A stretch of DNA of 64,000 bases, from positions 1-64,000 of the forward strand of contig CAINXK010000127.1 of assembly GCA_903854805.1 (NCBI GenBank), written 5' to 3'. Shown here one piece after another: positions 35,215-44,017 of this stretch (position 1 is its first letter; the number at the start of each line of letters is the position of its first letter). Under the pieces are notes generated by a model, which was given only the letters and a program-made list of their open reading frames with translations, had not been told where the DNA came from and ran no database searches. This DNA is from an uncultured Anaerolineae bacterium (GTDB taxonomy: Bacteria; Chloroflexota; Anaerolineae; Anaerolineales; Villigracilaceae). Position numbers and translations under genes: made by a program.

Positions 35215-36516
35215 TTATTTTCGGGATGGTTTCTTTTTGGCACCAACATAAGCGGGTGCGATGATCGAGACAAGATTGCAGATCCGCTCATCACGCATCC
35301 TGGTGAAAATACGTGTATCAATATCATTTAGCAAATCCACCGCAACCGTAATGATAGTTGGCAGTTCACGGTTATATCTATAATTCAAGAGCTGGTACAG
35401 CTTTTCTTTGGCCCATGGCGTGGTCGATTGCGAACCGAGATCATCCAGTACCAGCAAAGGAGCAACACGAACTTCATCGAAACGGCGGTCATAACTTACG
35501 CCCGAATTTGGGCTGAAAGCAGCCCGCAGATGATCCAGGAGATCAGGTACCATAACAAACAAAGGCGGATCGCCCTGCACGGCAAGTTGATTCGCAATGG
35601 CAGCTGCCAGATGCGTCTTGCCACAACCATACGGTCCAGTAAAGACCAGCCAACCTTGCGGTTTTCTGGCAAACGCATTGGCTTCTTTGAGTGCTTTTTC
35701 AAGCGATTTGAATTGGTCGGCAGGAAGGCCCTCATTGATACGACTCTCAAAGGTAGCAAAAGTCCGATTTGAAAGCAAATCGAGGGACGAAAGTTCCGAA
35801 TGCCCAACCTCAATCATCGGTCGGCGATAATCTGGGACAGAGATCTTAACGGTTGTGATCAGTGCTGGATCCTGTAAACGCGAACGGATTCGTGCTTCGA
35901 TCTCATCCATCGCGAGATTGGTGGTCACCACCAGCGGCAATTTATTGATATATCGAAAATTGATGATCTGGAAAAGTTTTTCCTGGGCCCACCCGGTGGC
36001 ATTTTGGGTGCCAAAATCATCAAGCACTAGCAATTCAGCATTCCGGATTTGCTCAAAACGCTCTTCAAAGGTTGTATCGGGGTTGTCGTAGGCAAATCGC
36101 AGGGTATCTAACAGATCCGGGACAGTCAGAAACAAGGTTGGCACACCCATCTGTACAGCATAGTTGGCGATAGCGGCTGCAAGGTGGGTTTTTCCGCTAC
36201 CATAACCTCCTTGCAACAAAAGCCAACCATTCAAAGATGTCGCATATTGGCGGGCATGGTTAAAGGCTAATTCCAGCGATTGAACTTGTTTTTCGCCCAA
36301 TCCCATACGTCCACGCGAATTAAAGGATTCGAAAGTCAGCTCCTTCAGTTCGTCCAAGCGGCTGATCGAGAACAGGCGGCTACGCACCTGTTCAGTCACG
36401 GATTTGCGGCGGCAATCGCAAATGATCGCTTTGCCAAATTCTGGATGACCAACCGGCAAGTCTCGGCGCAAATAGCCCAGCCCTCCGCATAAGGGGCAAT
36501 TGACAGCTCCCAGCAT
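35215..36516 (-). CDS. DnaC-like ATPase with two AAA+ modules (helicase loader-like)
   Basis: 433 residues from the ATG at 36516, 7 nt after the DnaD-like stop; a GTG at 36615 would overlap that gene by 92 bp. The N-terminus has a zinc-binding pattern CPLCGG ... CDCRR. Two DnaC/DnaI-type ATPase modules follow in tandem: the first with Walker A GGYGSGKTH and Walker B LLVLDDFGTQ, the second with GPYGCGKTH and LLVLDDLGSQ. Each is followed by a matching LFQIINFRY / LYQLLNYRY helix. Normal loaders have one module and work as hexamers; here a duplication gives two per chain. The neighbours DnaD-like and DnaB support loading of the replicative helicase. The second module lacks an obvious sensor Arg in my reading, so the roles may differ. 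Confidence 0.85.
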   Translation of the reverse strand: MLGAVNCPLCGGLGYLRRDLPVGHPEFGKAIICDCRRKSVTEQVRSRLFSISRLDELKELTFESFNSRGRMGLGEKQVQSLELAFNHARQYATSLNGWLLLQGGYGSGKTHLAAAIANYAVQMGVPTLFLTVPDLLDTLRFAYDNPDTTFEERFEQIRNAELLVLDDFGTQNATGWAQEKLFQIINFRYINKLPLVVTTNLAMDEIEARIRSRLQDPALITTVKISVPDYRRPMIEVGHSELSSLDLLSNRTFATFESRINEGLPADQFKSLEKALKEANAFARKPQGWLVFTGPYGCGKTHLAAAIANQLAVQGDPPLFVMVPDLLDHLRAAFSPNSGVSYDRRFDEVRVAPLLVLDDLGSQSTTPWAKEKLYQLLNYRYNRELPTIITVAVDLLNDIDTRIFTRMRDERICNLVSIIAPAYVGAKKKPSRK

Positions 36517-36523
36517 TCCAGGG

Positions 36524-37192
36524 TCAGCGTTTTCGGTTGAGGAATTCTTCGACTTTGCGGGTGACGTCACTCCCGCTACGCGCTTCAGTGTCTCGTCTAT
36601 TCTGCTTCTTGGCACGGCCTTCCTCCTTCCAGCGACGCAAAATCGCGTCGATATACTTCCAATTACGCTTATTCAGTTTCACCGATTGCTCGATGGCATC
36701 AGCGATCCATTCCGGCGCATACGTTTTCTCTGCGTCTTTCAACGCTTCCGCAATCAGCGGGGTTAACGGACCAATATTTTCTTCATACAACTTGAACACA
36801 TTTGGAATTTCACGAGGCGGTTGCGATGGCACTACTGAAGCCCGCCAATCGCCCTTCCGCATAGCATCGGCAGATGCACGCCCGCGCGGAGAATTCAGAA
36901 AATAAAAACCACCGTCAGGGTTTTCGATCCTGATCAAGGTCCCGCGATGAACCGCCTTTTGCAACCCTGAATCCAACCCATCTGCTGTCAAAGCATTCAT
37001 GAAATTATCATCTTCAGCAATCTCGCTACGACATATCTGACGAAAAGCGCCTTCGATATGCTCGATACGCCACAGTACGTAGAGGGTCAGCTTCAGTTCA
37101 TTCAGATCGTCGATCTCCCCCAACAACCTGAAGAGAGCATCTGGCACGGGAGTGAATGTCTCGGACGAGTTAAAGCCTTCAAAAGGGGTCAT
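36524..37192 (-). CDS. DnaD-domain replication protein
   Basis: 222 residues from the ATG at 37192, 13 bp after the dnaB stop, with AGGAG upstream. The N-terminal part (FTPVPDALFRLLGEIDDLNE, LKLTLYVLWRIEHIEG) resembles the winged-helix replication-initiation domain of DnaD/phage primosomal proteins. The segment IPNVFKLYEENIGPLTPLIA ... YAPEWIADAIEQSVKLNKRN, WKYIDAILRRWKEEG is a clear DnaD_2/DnaB-type domain with the conserved YxxxIG and W-x-YI motifs. The C-terminus is basic. In Firmicutes DnaD proteins help restart and initiate replication by recruiting DnaB/DnaI-type loaders; the gene order here repeats that set. Confidence 0.85.
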   Translation of the reverse strand: MTPFEGFNSSETFTPVPDALFRLLGEIDDLNELKLTLYVLWRIEHIEGAFRQICRSEIAEDDNFMNALTADGLDSGLQKAVHRGTLIRIENPDGGFYFLNSPRGRASADAMRKGDWRASVVPSQPPREIPNVFKLYEENIGPLTPLIAEALKDAEKTYAPEWIADAIEQSVKLNKRNWKYIDAILRRWKEEGRAKKQNRRDTEARSGSDVTRKVEEFLNRKR

Positions 37193-37205
37193 GGGCGAAT
37201 AGCTC

Positions 37206-38582
37206 CTATACTCCAGAGAAGTCGACCTTGCGGGTAGCGGCATTTTCAAATTTCGTCAAATTATTACGGAAAATCAAATCCACCTGACCGACCGGGCCAT
37301 TTCGATGCTTTGCGATCTTAAGATGGGTGACATTCGCCATGGTAGGGTCTTTCTCGTCTCGATAAATAAACATGACGATATCAGCATCCTGTTCGAGCGA
37401 TCCTGATTCTCGTAAATCTGAAAGCTGCGGCTCCTTATCCGCGCGTTGCTCAACAGCACGCGAAAGTTGAGCAGCAGCCATTAGCGGCACGTTTAACTCG
37501 CGGGCCAGCTGCTTAAGCGAGCGAGAGATGTATGAGACTTCCTGAACACGATTATCGTTACGCGTTTCGGATGACATAAGCTGCAAATAATCTAGAATTA
37601 CCAGATCTATCCCATATTCCATGTGCAGGCGACGGCACTTCGTACGCAATTGCAAGGGGGTCAACGCTGGGGTATCGTCCAGATAAATACGGGTATCGCC
37701 AAGCACCTCAATGGCATGGTTAAAAACAGGCCAATCATCATCAGTGAGCTTTCCAGAGCGTAAACGCTGCGAATCGATGCCAGTCTGTTGAGCAATCAAA
37801 CGCTGTACCACCTGCTCATTGGACATTTCCAGCGAAAAAACAGCCACGCGCTTTTTGTGAATAAGAGCAGCATTATGCACCATGGTCAACATAAGCGCCG
37901 TTTTACCCATGCCTGGGCGACCGGCTGTAATCAGTAAATCAGATGGCTGTAACCCGCCAAGCATCTTATCCAGATCGGTGAAACCAGTCGGCACACCCAC
38001 GATTTCATCAGCACGCCGGGCCAATTCGTCAACATGGTCATAATAAGCCGAGAGCACATCGCGAATGGGAATAATGTCGTGGCGCATTTTTCGCTCGCCG
38101 ACATTAAAAATTGCTTTTTCAGCCTCGCCCATGACCGTGTCAATCGCTTCCTTCTCATCATAAGCAAGAGTAGCGATATTATTGGCTGCGGTCAGCAGTT
38201 TGCGGCGAATGGAAGTTGCTTCAACAATCTTGCCATAGGCCTCTGCATGTAAAGTGGTTGGCACCTGGTTCAACAGAGCAGTCAGATACGCGGGACCACC
38301 AATCTCTTCCAACCGGCCCATGTCTTCGAGTTCTTCACTGACCGTGAGACTATCCACCGGCACACGGCGTTCCTGAAGACGAACGAAAGCGTCCCAGATA
38401 AATCGAAGACGATGAATGTAAAAATCATCGGACTGGAGGAATTGAGCCAGATCGTAATAGACTTCCGGGTTGATCAACACAGCACCGATGACGGCTTCTT
38501 CGGCCTCACGACTGTGCGGTAAGCCGGATGTGTTCGTCTTTTCTTCCACGTAAGGAACTTCGTGAGGATCCAAATCAGGCAT
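37206..38582 (-). CDS. dnaB: Replicative DNA helicase DnaB
   Basis: 458 residues from the ATG at 38582. Helical N-terminal domain (SREAEEAVIGAVLINPEVYY ... FYIHRLRFIWDAFVRL), a linker, then the RecA-like motor with Walker A TAGRPGMGKTA, Walker B LVILDYLQLM, the H3 region AAAQLSRAVEQRADKEPQLSDLRESGSLEQDAD and the C-terminal arginine-finger area IAKHRNGPVGQVDLIF. All are standard DnaB. No intein is present. The next gene on the strand is the DnaD-domain protein, then the double-AAA+ loader-like ATPase, forming a helicase loading cluster. Confidence 0.97.
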   Translation of the reverse strand: MPDLDPHEVPYVEEKTNTSGLPHSREAEEAVIGAVLINPEVYYDLAQFLQSDDFYIHRLRFIWDAFVRLQERRVPVDSLTVSEELEDMGRLEEIGGPAYLTALLNQVPTTLHAEAYGKIVEATSIRRKLLTAANNIATLAYDEKEAIDTVMGEAEKAIFNVGERKMRHDIIPIRDVLSAYYDHVDELARRADEIVGVPTGFTDLDKMLGGLQPSDLLITAGRPGMGKTALMLTMVHNAALIHKKRVAVFSLEMSNEQVVQRLIAQQTGIDSQRLRSGKLTDDDWPVFNHAIEVLGDTRIYLDDTPALTPLQLRTKCRRLHMEYGIDLVILDYLQLMSSETRNDNRVQEVSYISRSLKQLARELNVPLMAAAQLSRAVEQRADKEPQLSDLRESGSLEQDADIVMFIYRDEKDPTMANVTHLKIAKHRNGPVGQVDLIFRNNLTKFENAATRKVDFSGV

Positions 38583-38773
38583 AAATAGCACTCATAGTTG
38601 AGAAACTTGCTGGATAACAGAGATCATACAAAGCTGAGGCATTCTGGTGGCATGTTTGCCATCCCTTTTTGCTATTGACCGTCTATATCCACCCGGCAGA
38701 CATCTGGATGGTGCCCAGAAAAGCAGAAGGTCGGCAAAAAAAGGATGCTCCGTGACATTTTTGGGATAAAAAA

Positions 38774-38810
38774 AGGACACGCCCGATTTTTTTGTACTTC
38801 GTCGTGTCCT
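38774..38810 (-). terminator. Intrinsic terminator after the bifunctional-nuclease gene
   Basis: On the minus strand AGGACACG and CGTGTCCT form an 8-bp stem with a long loop, followed at once by seven T residues. It lies 20 bp after the stop at 38831. Confidence 0.75.
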
Positions 38811-38830
38811 GTGTAATCATCAATACAATG

Positions 38831-39457
38831 CTACTTCGTTTCAGGCTTGTCTGGATCGTCTGGCTCGCTCGGCGGAGTATCAGTATCAAGCTTACTCAGG
38901 AAGTCTTCAAAAATCGAGAGCCTCCCAATTTCTTCAACACTGCTAGCCGGTTTGGATGGAGCCGGTGCGCTGGGGGAAACAGACTGCGTGGACTGGGAAA
39001 CATCGTTGATGGCAGCAGACTGAGGCGGTTTGTGAGAGCGCAAATCCTGCTCAGGGGAAATACCAGCAGTGGTCATAACTGCCGGATCGACAAGGATCGG
39101 CACATGGGCACGAACAGCGAGCGCGATTGCATCTGATGGGCGCGAATCTATGTTAATGGTCTGACCATCTGCTTCGGCAACAATGTTGCCATAGAAGATA
39201 TCTTCTCGCAAGGCAACTATCTCAACTCGCTTAATATGGGCGCCGAAAGTCGTAAATAGATTTTTAAGCAGGTCGTGGGTCAATGGCCGCACGATTTCGA
39301 TCTCATTGAGTGCAACAGTAATTGATTCGGCTTCATAGGGCCCAACCCAGATGGGGAGATATCGATCGTTATTGGCATCCCGCAGAACAACCAGCCGTTG
39401 GGGTGACATAAGACTGACACGAACACTATCGATTGTAACTTCAACCATTTCAGACAT
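38831..39457 (-). CDS. Bifunctional nuclease family protein (DUF151)
   Basis: 208 residues from the ATG at 39457, preceded by AGGAG. The core MVEVTIDSVRVSL, RYLPIWVGPYEAESITVALN, RPLTHDLLKNLF, IDSRPSDAIALAVRAHVPILV is the DUF151/BFN domain, found with single- and double-strand nuclease activity in plants and as a stand-alone protein across bacteria. A UVR-like helix pattern is not present. The tail after about 130 is Ser/Pro/Ala-rich with an acidic end (SIFEDFLSKLDTDTPPSEPD), likely flexible. Cellular role in bacteria is poorly known. It has its own terminator and precedes the replication cluster on the same strand. Confidence 0.87.
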   Translation of the reverse strand: MSEMVEVTIDSVRVSLMSPQRLVVLRDANNDRYLPIWVGPYEAESITVALNEIEIVRPLTHDLLKNLFTTFGAHIKRVEIVALREDIFYGNIVAEADGQTINIDSRPSDAIALAVRAHVPILVDPAVMTTAGISPEQDLRSHKPPQSAAINDVSQSTQSVSPSAPAPSKPASSVEEIGRLSIFEDFLSKLDTDTPPSEPDDPDKPETK

Positions 39458-39730
39458 AAGCACTCCTGTAAGGTACAACCTATTTTACTGCGTCTTGAGT
39501 AAAATTGCGAACTTTATGGTTGTGATAGCCTGGTTTTCTTATATTCCTATTATGCCACCACGCATCGGTAACATTCCACAGTTACCGGCTGCCCAATAAT
39601 CCCCACCCAGGCCTAAGACCCTGGCTATCTCCATTTTCAGGCAGACTACCTTGATGAGAAACAAACCTATCTCATCAAACACTCAATTAAACCCAGCCTA
39701 TGGCTCGGGATTTTGCAAGCATTCGTCACT

Positions 39731-39736
39731 TATAAT
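39731..39736 (+). promoter_or_regulatory. -10 box of cydD, leaderless position
   Basis: A perfect TATAAT ends 6 nt before the cydD ATG at 39743. No good -35 box is seen. No ribosome-binding site is present, consistent with a leaderless mRNA. Confidence 0.4.
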
Positions 39737-39742
39737 AAATGC

Positions 39743-41539
39743 ATGTTCTCCCGCCGCCTGATTGCCCTAGCATGTTCATCTGGACTCGCTCTTACGCTGA
39801 CCATTTTTTTTGGATGGACTGGCGGTTTGTTGACCATCTTGCAAGCCTGGTACCTGGCCACCATCATCAATCAAGTATTTCTCCACGGAGTCACCCGGGA
39901 TATGCTTGGCCCAGCGCTGTATATTTTATTGGTAGTCATTATTTGCAGGGCATTAAGCATTTGGGCAACGGAAGTCAGCGCAAATGCAGTAGCCCAACGG
40001 GTCAAGACGGATTTACGGGAGCGATTACTAAATCACCTGACTGCCCTGGGCCCTGCTTTTACCCAGGGTGAGCGCACCGGAGAACTGGCAGTTGCTGCCG
40101 TAGAAGGCGTTGAAGCCCTGGATGCCTATTTCAACCAGTATCTGCCACAGCTGGTGCTGGCAGCATCCATTCCTCTGACTATTCTATTTCTGATTTTCCC
40201 GATCGATTTTCTAACCGGAATTGTATTCCTACTCACAGCTCCGCTCGTACCATTCTTTATGATCCTGATTGGTAAATCCGCCGAAACTTTGACGGGACGC
40301 CAATATGCCAGCTTGAGCCGGCTCTCGGCTCATTTTTTCGATGTGCTGCAGGGATTGACCACATTGAAAGCACTTGGCCAGGCCAAAAGTCAGGCCAAGG
40401 TTATCGCAGAAGTAAGTGAACGTTACCGCGAAATGACTATGAAGGTCTTGCAGGTTACATTTCTTTCGGCATTGGCTCTGGAATTACTGACCACGCTTAG
40501 CACTGCCATCGTGGCGGTTGAAATCGGTCTTCGCCTGTTGTATGGCAAACTTGAATTCCTGCCGGCCCTGTTTATTCTGGTGATTGCCCCAGACTTCTAT
40601 ATGCCACTGCGACAGCTGGGACTCAAGTATCATTCCGGCATGTCTGGCTCAACAGCCTCGATGCGGATTTTCGAGATTCTGGATAGACCGCTGCCCAACA
40701 TTACCATCGTTAGTGAAAACCGCGGAACAGGACATGACATCTCATCAACAACTGATATCCACTTCGAGATCAGCTTTGAAAGAGTCACATACCAATATTC
40801 CGAGCGCAATACACCAGCCATTCAGAATACATCTTTCCAGATTCCAGACGGGCAACTGACAGCATTAGTGGGAGCATCCGGCGCCGGGAAGAGTACCATA
40901 GCCAGCCTGTTGCTTCGTTTTATCGAACCGAGCTCAGGGCAGATTCTGGTGAATAAACAGAATTTGAGCGCCATACCAATCGATGAATGGCGAAAGCAAG
41001 TAGCCTGGGTACCACAAAGTCCGTATCTTTTTCATGACAGTCTGGGTGCCAACCTGAGGCTGGCCAAACCGGAAGCCCACGATGATGAATTGGTGCGCGC
41101 CTGTGAACAGGCCGGCTTGATGGATTTCATCACAACCCTGCCCAAAGGTTTCGAGAGCATGATTGGGGAACGCGGAGCACGGCTAAGTGGTGGTCAGGCA
41201 CAGCGCCTGGCACTGGCACGTGCTTTCCTAAAAGATGCTGCCTTCCTTTTATTGGATGAACCGACATCCAGCCTCGATCCGGGTCTCGAAGCTGATTTAC
41301 GCAGCTCTTTACAGCGATTACTGCAAGGACGAACTGCACTGGTCATTGCCCACCGCCTTTCAACCGTTTATCAAGCTGACCAAATTCTTTTTCTGGAGGC
41401 CGGACAGGTGGTGGAATCTGGTGGACACACTGAATTGATGGCGCGCAAAGGCGTTTATGCTGCACTGGTAACCGCCGCCAGCCAACAGCCGGCACCATCC
41501 GAGACTGATTTAGGTTACCGCGGATCGGAGATTGCATGA
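39743..41539 (+). CDS. cydD: Thiol reductant ABC exporter subunit CydD
   Basis: 598 residues: an ABC exporter half with about six membrane helices (residues 1-310) and a C-terminal ATPase. Walker A GASGAGKST, Q-loop VAWVPQSPYLF, signature LSGGQAQRLALARA, Walker B AFLLLDEPTSSLD and H-loop IAHRLST are intact. CydD-type features include the motif QALVIAHRLSTVYQADQI area and the pair with cydC, whose ATG overlaps the stop (ATGA). CydDC exports cysteine and glutathione and is needed for cytochrome bd assembly. No cydAB is in the window. Confidence 0.88.
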   Translation: MFSRRLIALACSSGLALTLTIFFGWTGGLLTILQAWYLATIINQVFLHGVTRDMLGPALYILLVVIICRALSIWATEVSANAVAQRVKTDLRERLLNHLTALGPAFTQGERTGELAVAAVEGVEALDAYFNQYLPQLVLAASIPLTILFLIFPIDFLTGIVFLLTAPLVPFFMILIGKSAETLTGRQYASLSRLSAHFFDVLQGLTTLKALGQAKSQAKVIAEVSERYREMTMKVLQVTFLSALALELLTTLSTAIVAVEIGLRLLYGKLEFLPALFILVIAPDFYMPLRQLGLKYHSGMSGSTASMRIFEILDRPLPNITIVSENRGTGHDISSTTDIHFEISFERVTYQYSERNTPAIQNTSFQIPDGQLTALVGASGAGKSTIASLLLRFIEPSSGQILVNKQNLSAIPIDEWRKQVAWVPQSPYLFHDSLGANLRLAKPEAHDDELVRACEQAGLMDFITTLPKGFESMIGERGARLSGGQAQRLALARAFLKDAAFLLLDEPTSSLDPGLEADLRSSLQRLLQGRTALVIAHRLSTVYQADQILFLEAGQVVESGGHTELMARKGVYAALVTAASQQPAPSETDLGYRGSEIA

Positions 41540-43251
41540 AAACTTTCCGCCGCCTGCTCAGCTTTGTTTTGCCCTTCTGGCCGCAAATCATGCTCTCCAC
41601 CTTGTTAGGCACCTTGACAATCGGCGCAACCATCAGCCTGATGTCAACATCGGCCTACCTGATTTCGATGGCTGCGCTGCACCCTTCGATCGCAGAAGTG
41701 AGTCTGGCGATAGTGGGTGTACGCTTTTTTGGCATCTCTCGCGGGGTTTTTCGTTATTTGGAAAGGCTGGCATCACACTCACTGACCTTCAAGGTTTTGG
41801 CCAGGTTGCGTGTCTGGTTTTACCAGGCCATCGAACCGCTAGCCCCGGCCCGCTTGGTGACATCTCACTCTGGGGATATATTAAACCGGGTAATATCAGA
41901 TGTGGAGACTCTGGATAATTTATTTGTCAGGGTGTTAGCACCGCCTCTGGTTGCAATCGTGGTCGTGCTTGGAATGGCACTCTTTATGGGAGCATTCGCC
42001 CCATTGCTCGCGTTGGTATTGACAGTCTTTTTACTGGCGATCGGATTAGGGCTGACTGCTTTGTCTTTTAGACTAAACCAAAAACCTGGACGATTACTTA
42101 CCGAGGAGCGCGCCAGATTACGTGCTGATCTTGTGGATATAGTACAGGGACTGCCTGACCTTGTGGCGTTTGGTCAGGTCAGAACCTGGTTGGAAAAAAT
42201 AAAGAATACAGGCGCGCGCTTTGGAGCAGTGCAAACACGCATGGCTCGCTTAGGCGGGATCCAATCCGGGTTAAACAGCCTGTTAGCTGGAACAGGGATA
42301 TGGGTTTTGCTGTACTTGTCCATTCCGATGGTCAACGATGGCAGCCTCAAGGGTGTATACGTGGCAGTCATCGTTCTGGGTGCGATGGCCAGTTTCGAGG
42401 CGGTTCAGAACCTCCCTCAGGCTGCCCAACTACTGGAGGCCAATCTACAATCCGCGCGCAGGTTATTCGAAATCGCCGATAATACCCCAGCAGTGCTCGA
42501 ACCTGCCCAGGCCCTGCCCAAGCCAGCGTCTGCAGACTTGCGTGTGCGCGGTTTAACATTTTCTTATGATACAGAGAAAGTGTTGGAAGAAATCGACTTT
42601 GACCTGCCAGCCGGCAAGAAAATGGCCATCATTGGTCCCAGTGGGGCTGGGAAATCCACAATTGTCAACTTGTTAATGCGGTTCTGGGAGTTCAACACAG
42701 GCGAGATCACACTTGCCGGACAAGATATCCGGTGCTATACCCCGGTAGACGCGCGCCGGATGTTCAGCCTGGTAAGCCAGGGGACATATCTATTCAACGC
42801 CAGTCTGAAAGAGAATCTGCGGTTGGCACGTCCGTGGGCTAGCGATATAGAAATAGAAGCTGCCTGTAAACAAGCAGAACTACATGATTTTATTAGCAGC
42901 CTGCCCAAAGGATATGAAACGCTGGTGGGCGAACGCGGGGTGCAATTCTCAGGTGGAGAACGACAGCGTGTGGCAATCGCGCGCGCGCTATTAAAGGATG
43001 CGCCACTTTTCATTTTCGATGAGCCCACTGCCAACCTGGACGTCTCCACCGAAAGGCGCCTGGTGGAAACCTTACAACGTGTGCCTGGTGGCAAATCAGT
43101 GCTGTGGATTACGCACCGGCTCGTAGGGCTGGAAAAGATGGACGAAATACTGGTGCTGGATAAAAGTCACATCGTTGAACGTGGTACACACGCTGGGCTG
43201 CTCAGACAGAATGGATTGTATTCAAGGTTGTGGGGATTGCAGTTTTTCTAA
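41536..43251 (+). CDS. cydC: Thiol reductant ABC exporter subunit CydC
   Basis: 571 residues, the partner of CydD. Six membrane helices in the first 310 residues, with the CydC pattern ISLMSTSAYLISMAALHPSI and GVRFFGISRGVFRYLERLASH. Walker A GPSGAGKSTI, Q-loop SLVSQGTYLF, signature FSGGERQRVAIARA, Walker B LFIFDEPTANLD and H-loop ITHRLVG. All motifs are complete. Translation is coupled to cydD by a 4-nt overlap. Confidence 0.9.
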   Translation: MKTFRRLLSFVLPFWPQIMLSTLLGTLTIGATISLMSTSAYLISMAALHPSIAEVSLAIVGVRFFGISRGVFRYLERLASHSLTFKVLARLRVWFYQAIEPLAPARLVTSHSGDILNRVISDVETLDNLFVRVLAPPLVAIVVVLGMALFMGAFAPLLALVLTVFLLAIGLGLTALSFRLNQKPGRLLTEERARLRADLVDIVQGLPDLVAFGQVRTWLEKIKNTGARFGAVQTRMARLGGIQSGLNSLLAGTGIWVLLYLSIPMVNDGSLKGVYVAVIVLGAMASFEAVQNLPQAAQLLEANLQSARRLFEIADNTPAVLEPAQALPKPASADLRVRGLTFSYDTEKVLEEIDFDLPAGKKMAIIGPSGAGKSTIVNLLMRFWEFNTGEITLAGQDIRCYTPVDARRMFSLVSQGTYLFNASLKENLRLARPWASDIEIEAACKQAELHDFISSLPKGYETLVGERGVQFSGGERQRVAIARALLKDAPLFIFDEPTANLDVSTERRLVETLQRVPGGKSVLWITHRLVGLEKMDEILVLDKSHIVERGTHAGLLRQNGLYSRLWGLQFF

Positions 43252-43405
43252 ACCTGAATAAAAGCACACCCTGGGTGCGGATTGCACTTTGGCAGCTAAA
43301 TGCCGAAATTTCCCCCACAAAAAATAGCGCTGAAACAAGCATATTCTCAATCGTTCGCGAGCTATGTACTTTCCAAAGCTAGCGGCTCAACAATCAGACT
43401 GATCT

Positions 43406-43432
43406 AAAGGGCACGCCCCCACCGTGCCCTTT
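43406..43432 (+). terminator. Hairpin downstream of cydDC
   Basis: AAAGGGCACG (43406-43415) and CGTGCCCTTT (43423-43432) form a 10-bp perfect stem with a C-rich loop, 155 bp after the cydC stop. A weak T-run follows (ATTCCATTT). Confidence 0.6.
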
Positions 43433-43561
43433 ATTCCATTTCCCCTCTCACCAGTAACATTCACGCCATCCCTACCACGGAAAAAAGATGCTCATTCATC
43501 GTTAATATCGATAATGATTAGGTAGATTTCTAGTAAAACATATTCGAACAGGTTGTTTTTG

Positions 43562-43600
43562 TAGTTGTTTGGGACGATGTTCTCTCGTCCCAAACAACTA
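43562..43600. repeat. Perfect 16-bp inverted repeat in intergenic region
   Basis: TAGTTGTTTGGGACGA (43562-43577) and its exact complement (43585-43600) around a 7-base loop, in a gap of about 510 bp (43252-43763) with no gene. It is preceded by TTTTT on the plus side. It could terminate an unseen transcript from either side, or belong to a small RNA. Nothing else is recognised in this gap. Confidence 0.5.
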
Positions 43601-43763
43601 TCTCAGTGAAACCCAGTGATTTTATGACCGTTTTCAGGTTCTCCGGCATGCCGTCACGCAAGCGAACGAACGGCCAAGGTTTGGCGTGCAGGTGGCGCGC
43701 TTGCCATGGGTAAATTCTAGTTAAGAATTCTCCTGGGTGTCTGATGCATAATTATTGAACATT

Positions 43764-43865
43764 TCAGCGCAACATTGGCCGGGAGAGCGAAATTCCTGTG
43801 ATCATTCCGATAATGAAAGTTACCAGGACGATGATTAGTACGGCTTCTGGGGTGAGGCTGATCAT
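43764..43865 (-). CDS. 33-residue membrane peptide
   Basis: A short gene on the minus strand: ATG at 43865 preceded by AAAGGAG with good spacing, stop TGA at 43764. The peptide MISLTPEAVLIIVLVTFI continues with IGMITGISLSRPMLR, giving one strong transmembrane helix (about 9-27) and a short basic tail. The good ribosome-binding site and helix-tail layout make it a credible small membrane protein. It lies just downstream of the response regulator at 44018 but beyond that gene's terminator. No family recognised. Confidence 0.55.
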   Translation of the reverse strand: MISLTPEAVLIIVLVTFIIGMITGISLSRPMLR

Positions 43866-43971
43866 GGTGAACTCCTTTCCGTAGGATCGCTGATCATGGT
43901 GTGCGTTGCAGGCTTCTTCTTCAATCTTATTAAACCATTTTCCGCAAATAAACACCTGCCTTTTGAAACGA

Positions 43972-43998
43972 CAAAAGGCCCTAAGACAGGGCCTTTTG
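43972..43998 (-). terminator. Intrinsic terminator after the two-component operon
   Basis: CAAAAGGCCCT and AGGGCCTTTTG form an 11-bp stem with a 5-base loop, 19 bp after the response-regulator stop, ending in TTTTG on the minus strand. Confidence 0.75.
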
Positions 43999-44017
43999 GA
44001 TGGGATCAGTCTACAGA

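Noticed and set aside
43510..43518. GATAATGAT, half of a Fur-box-like sequence
   Set aside because: Only one half site is present, with no gene start close by on either strand.
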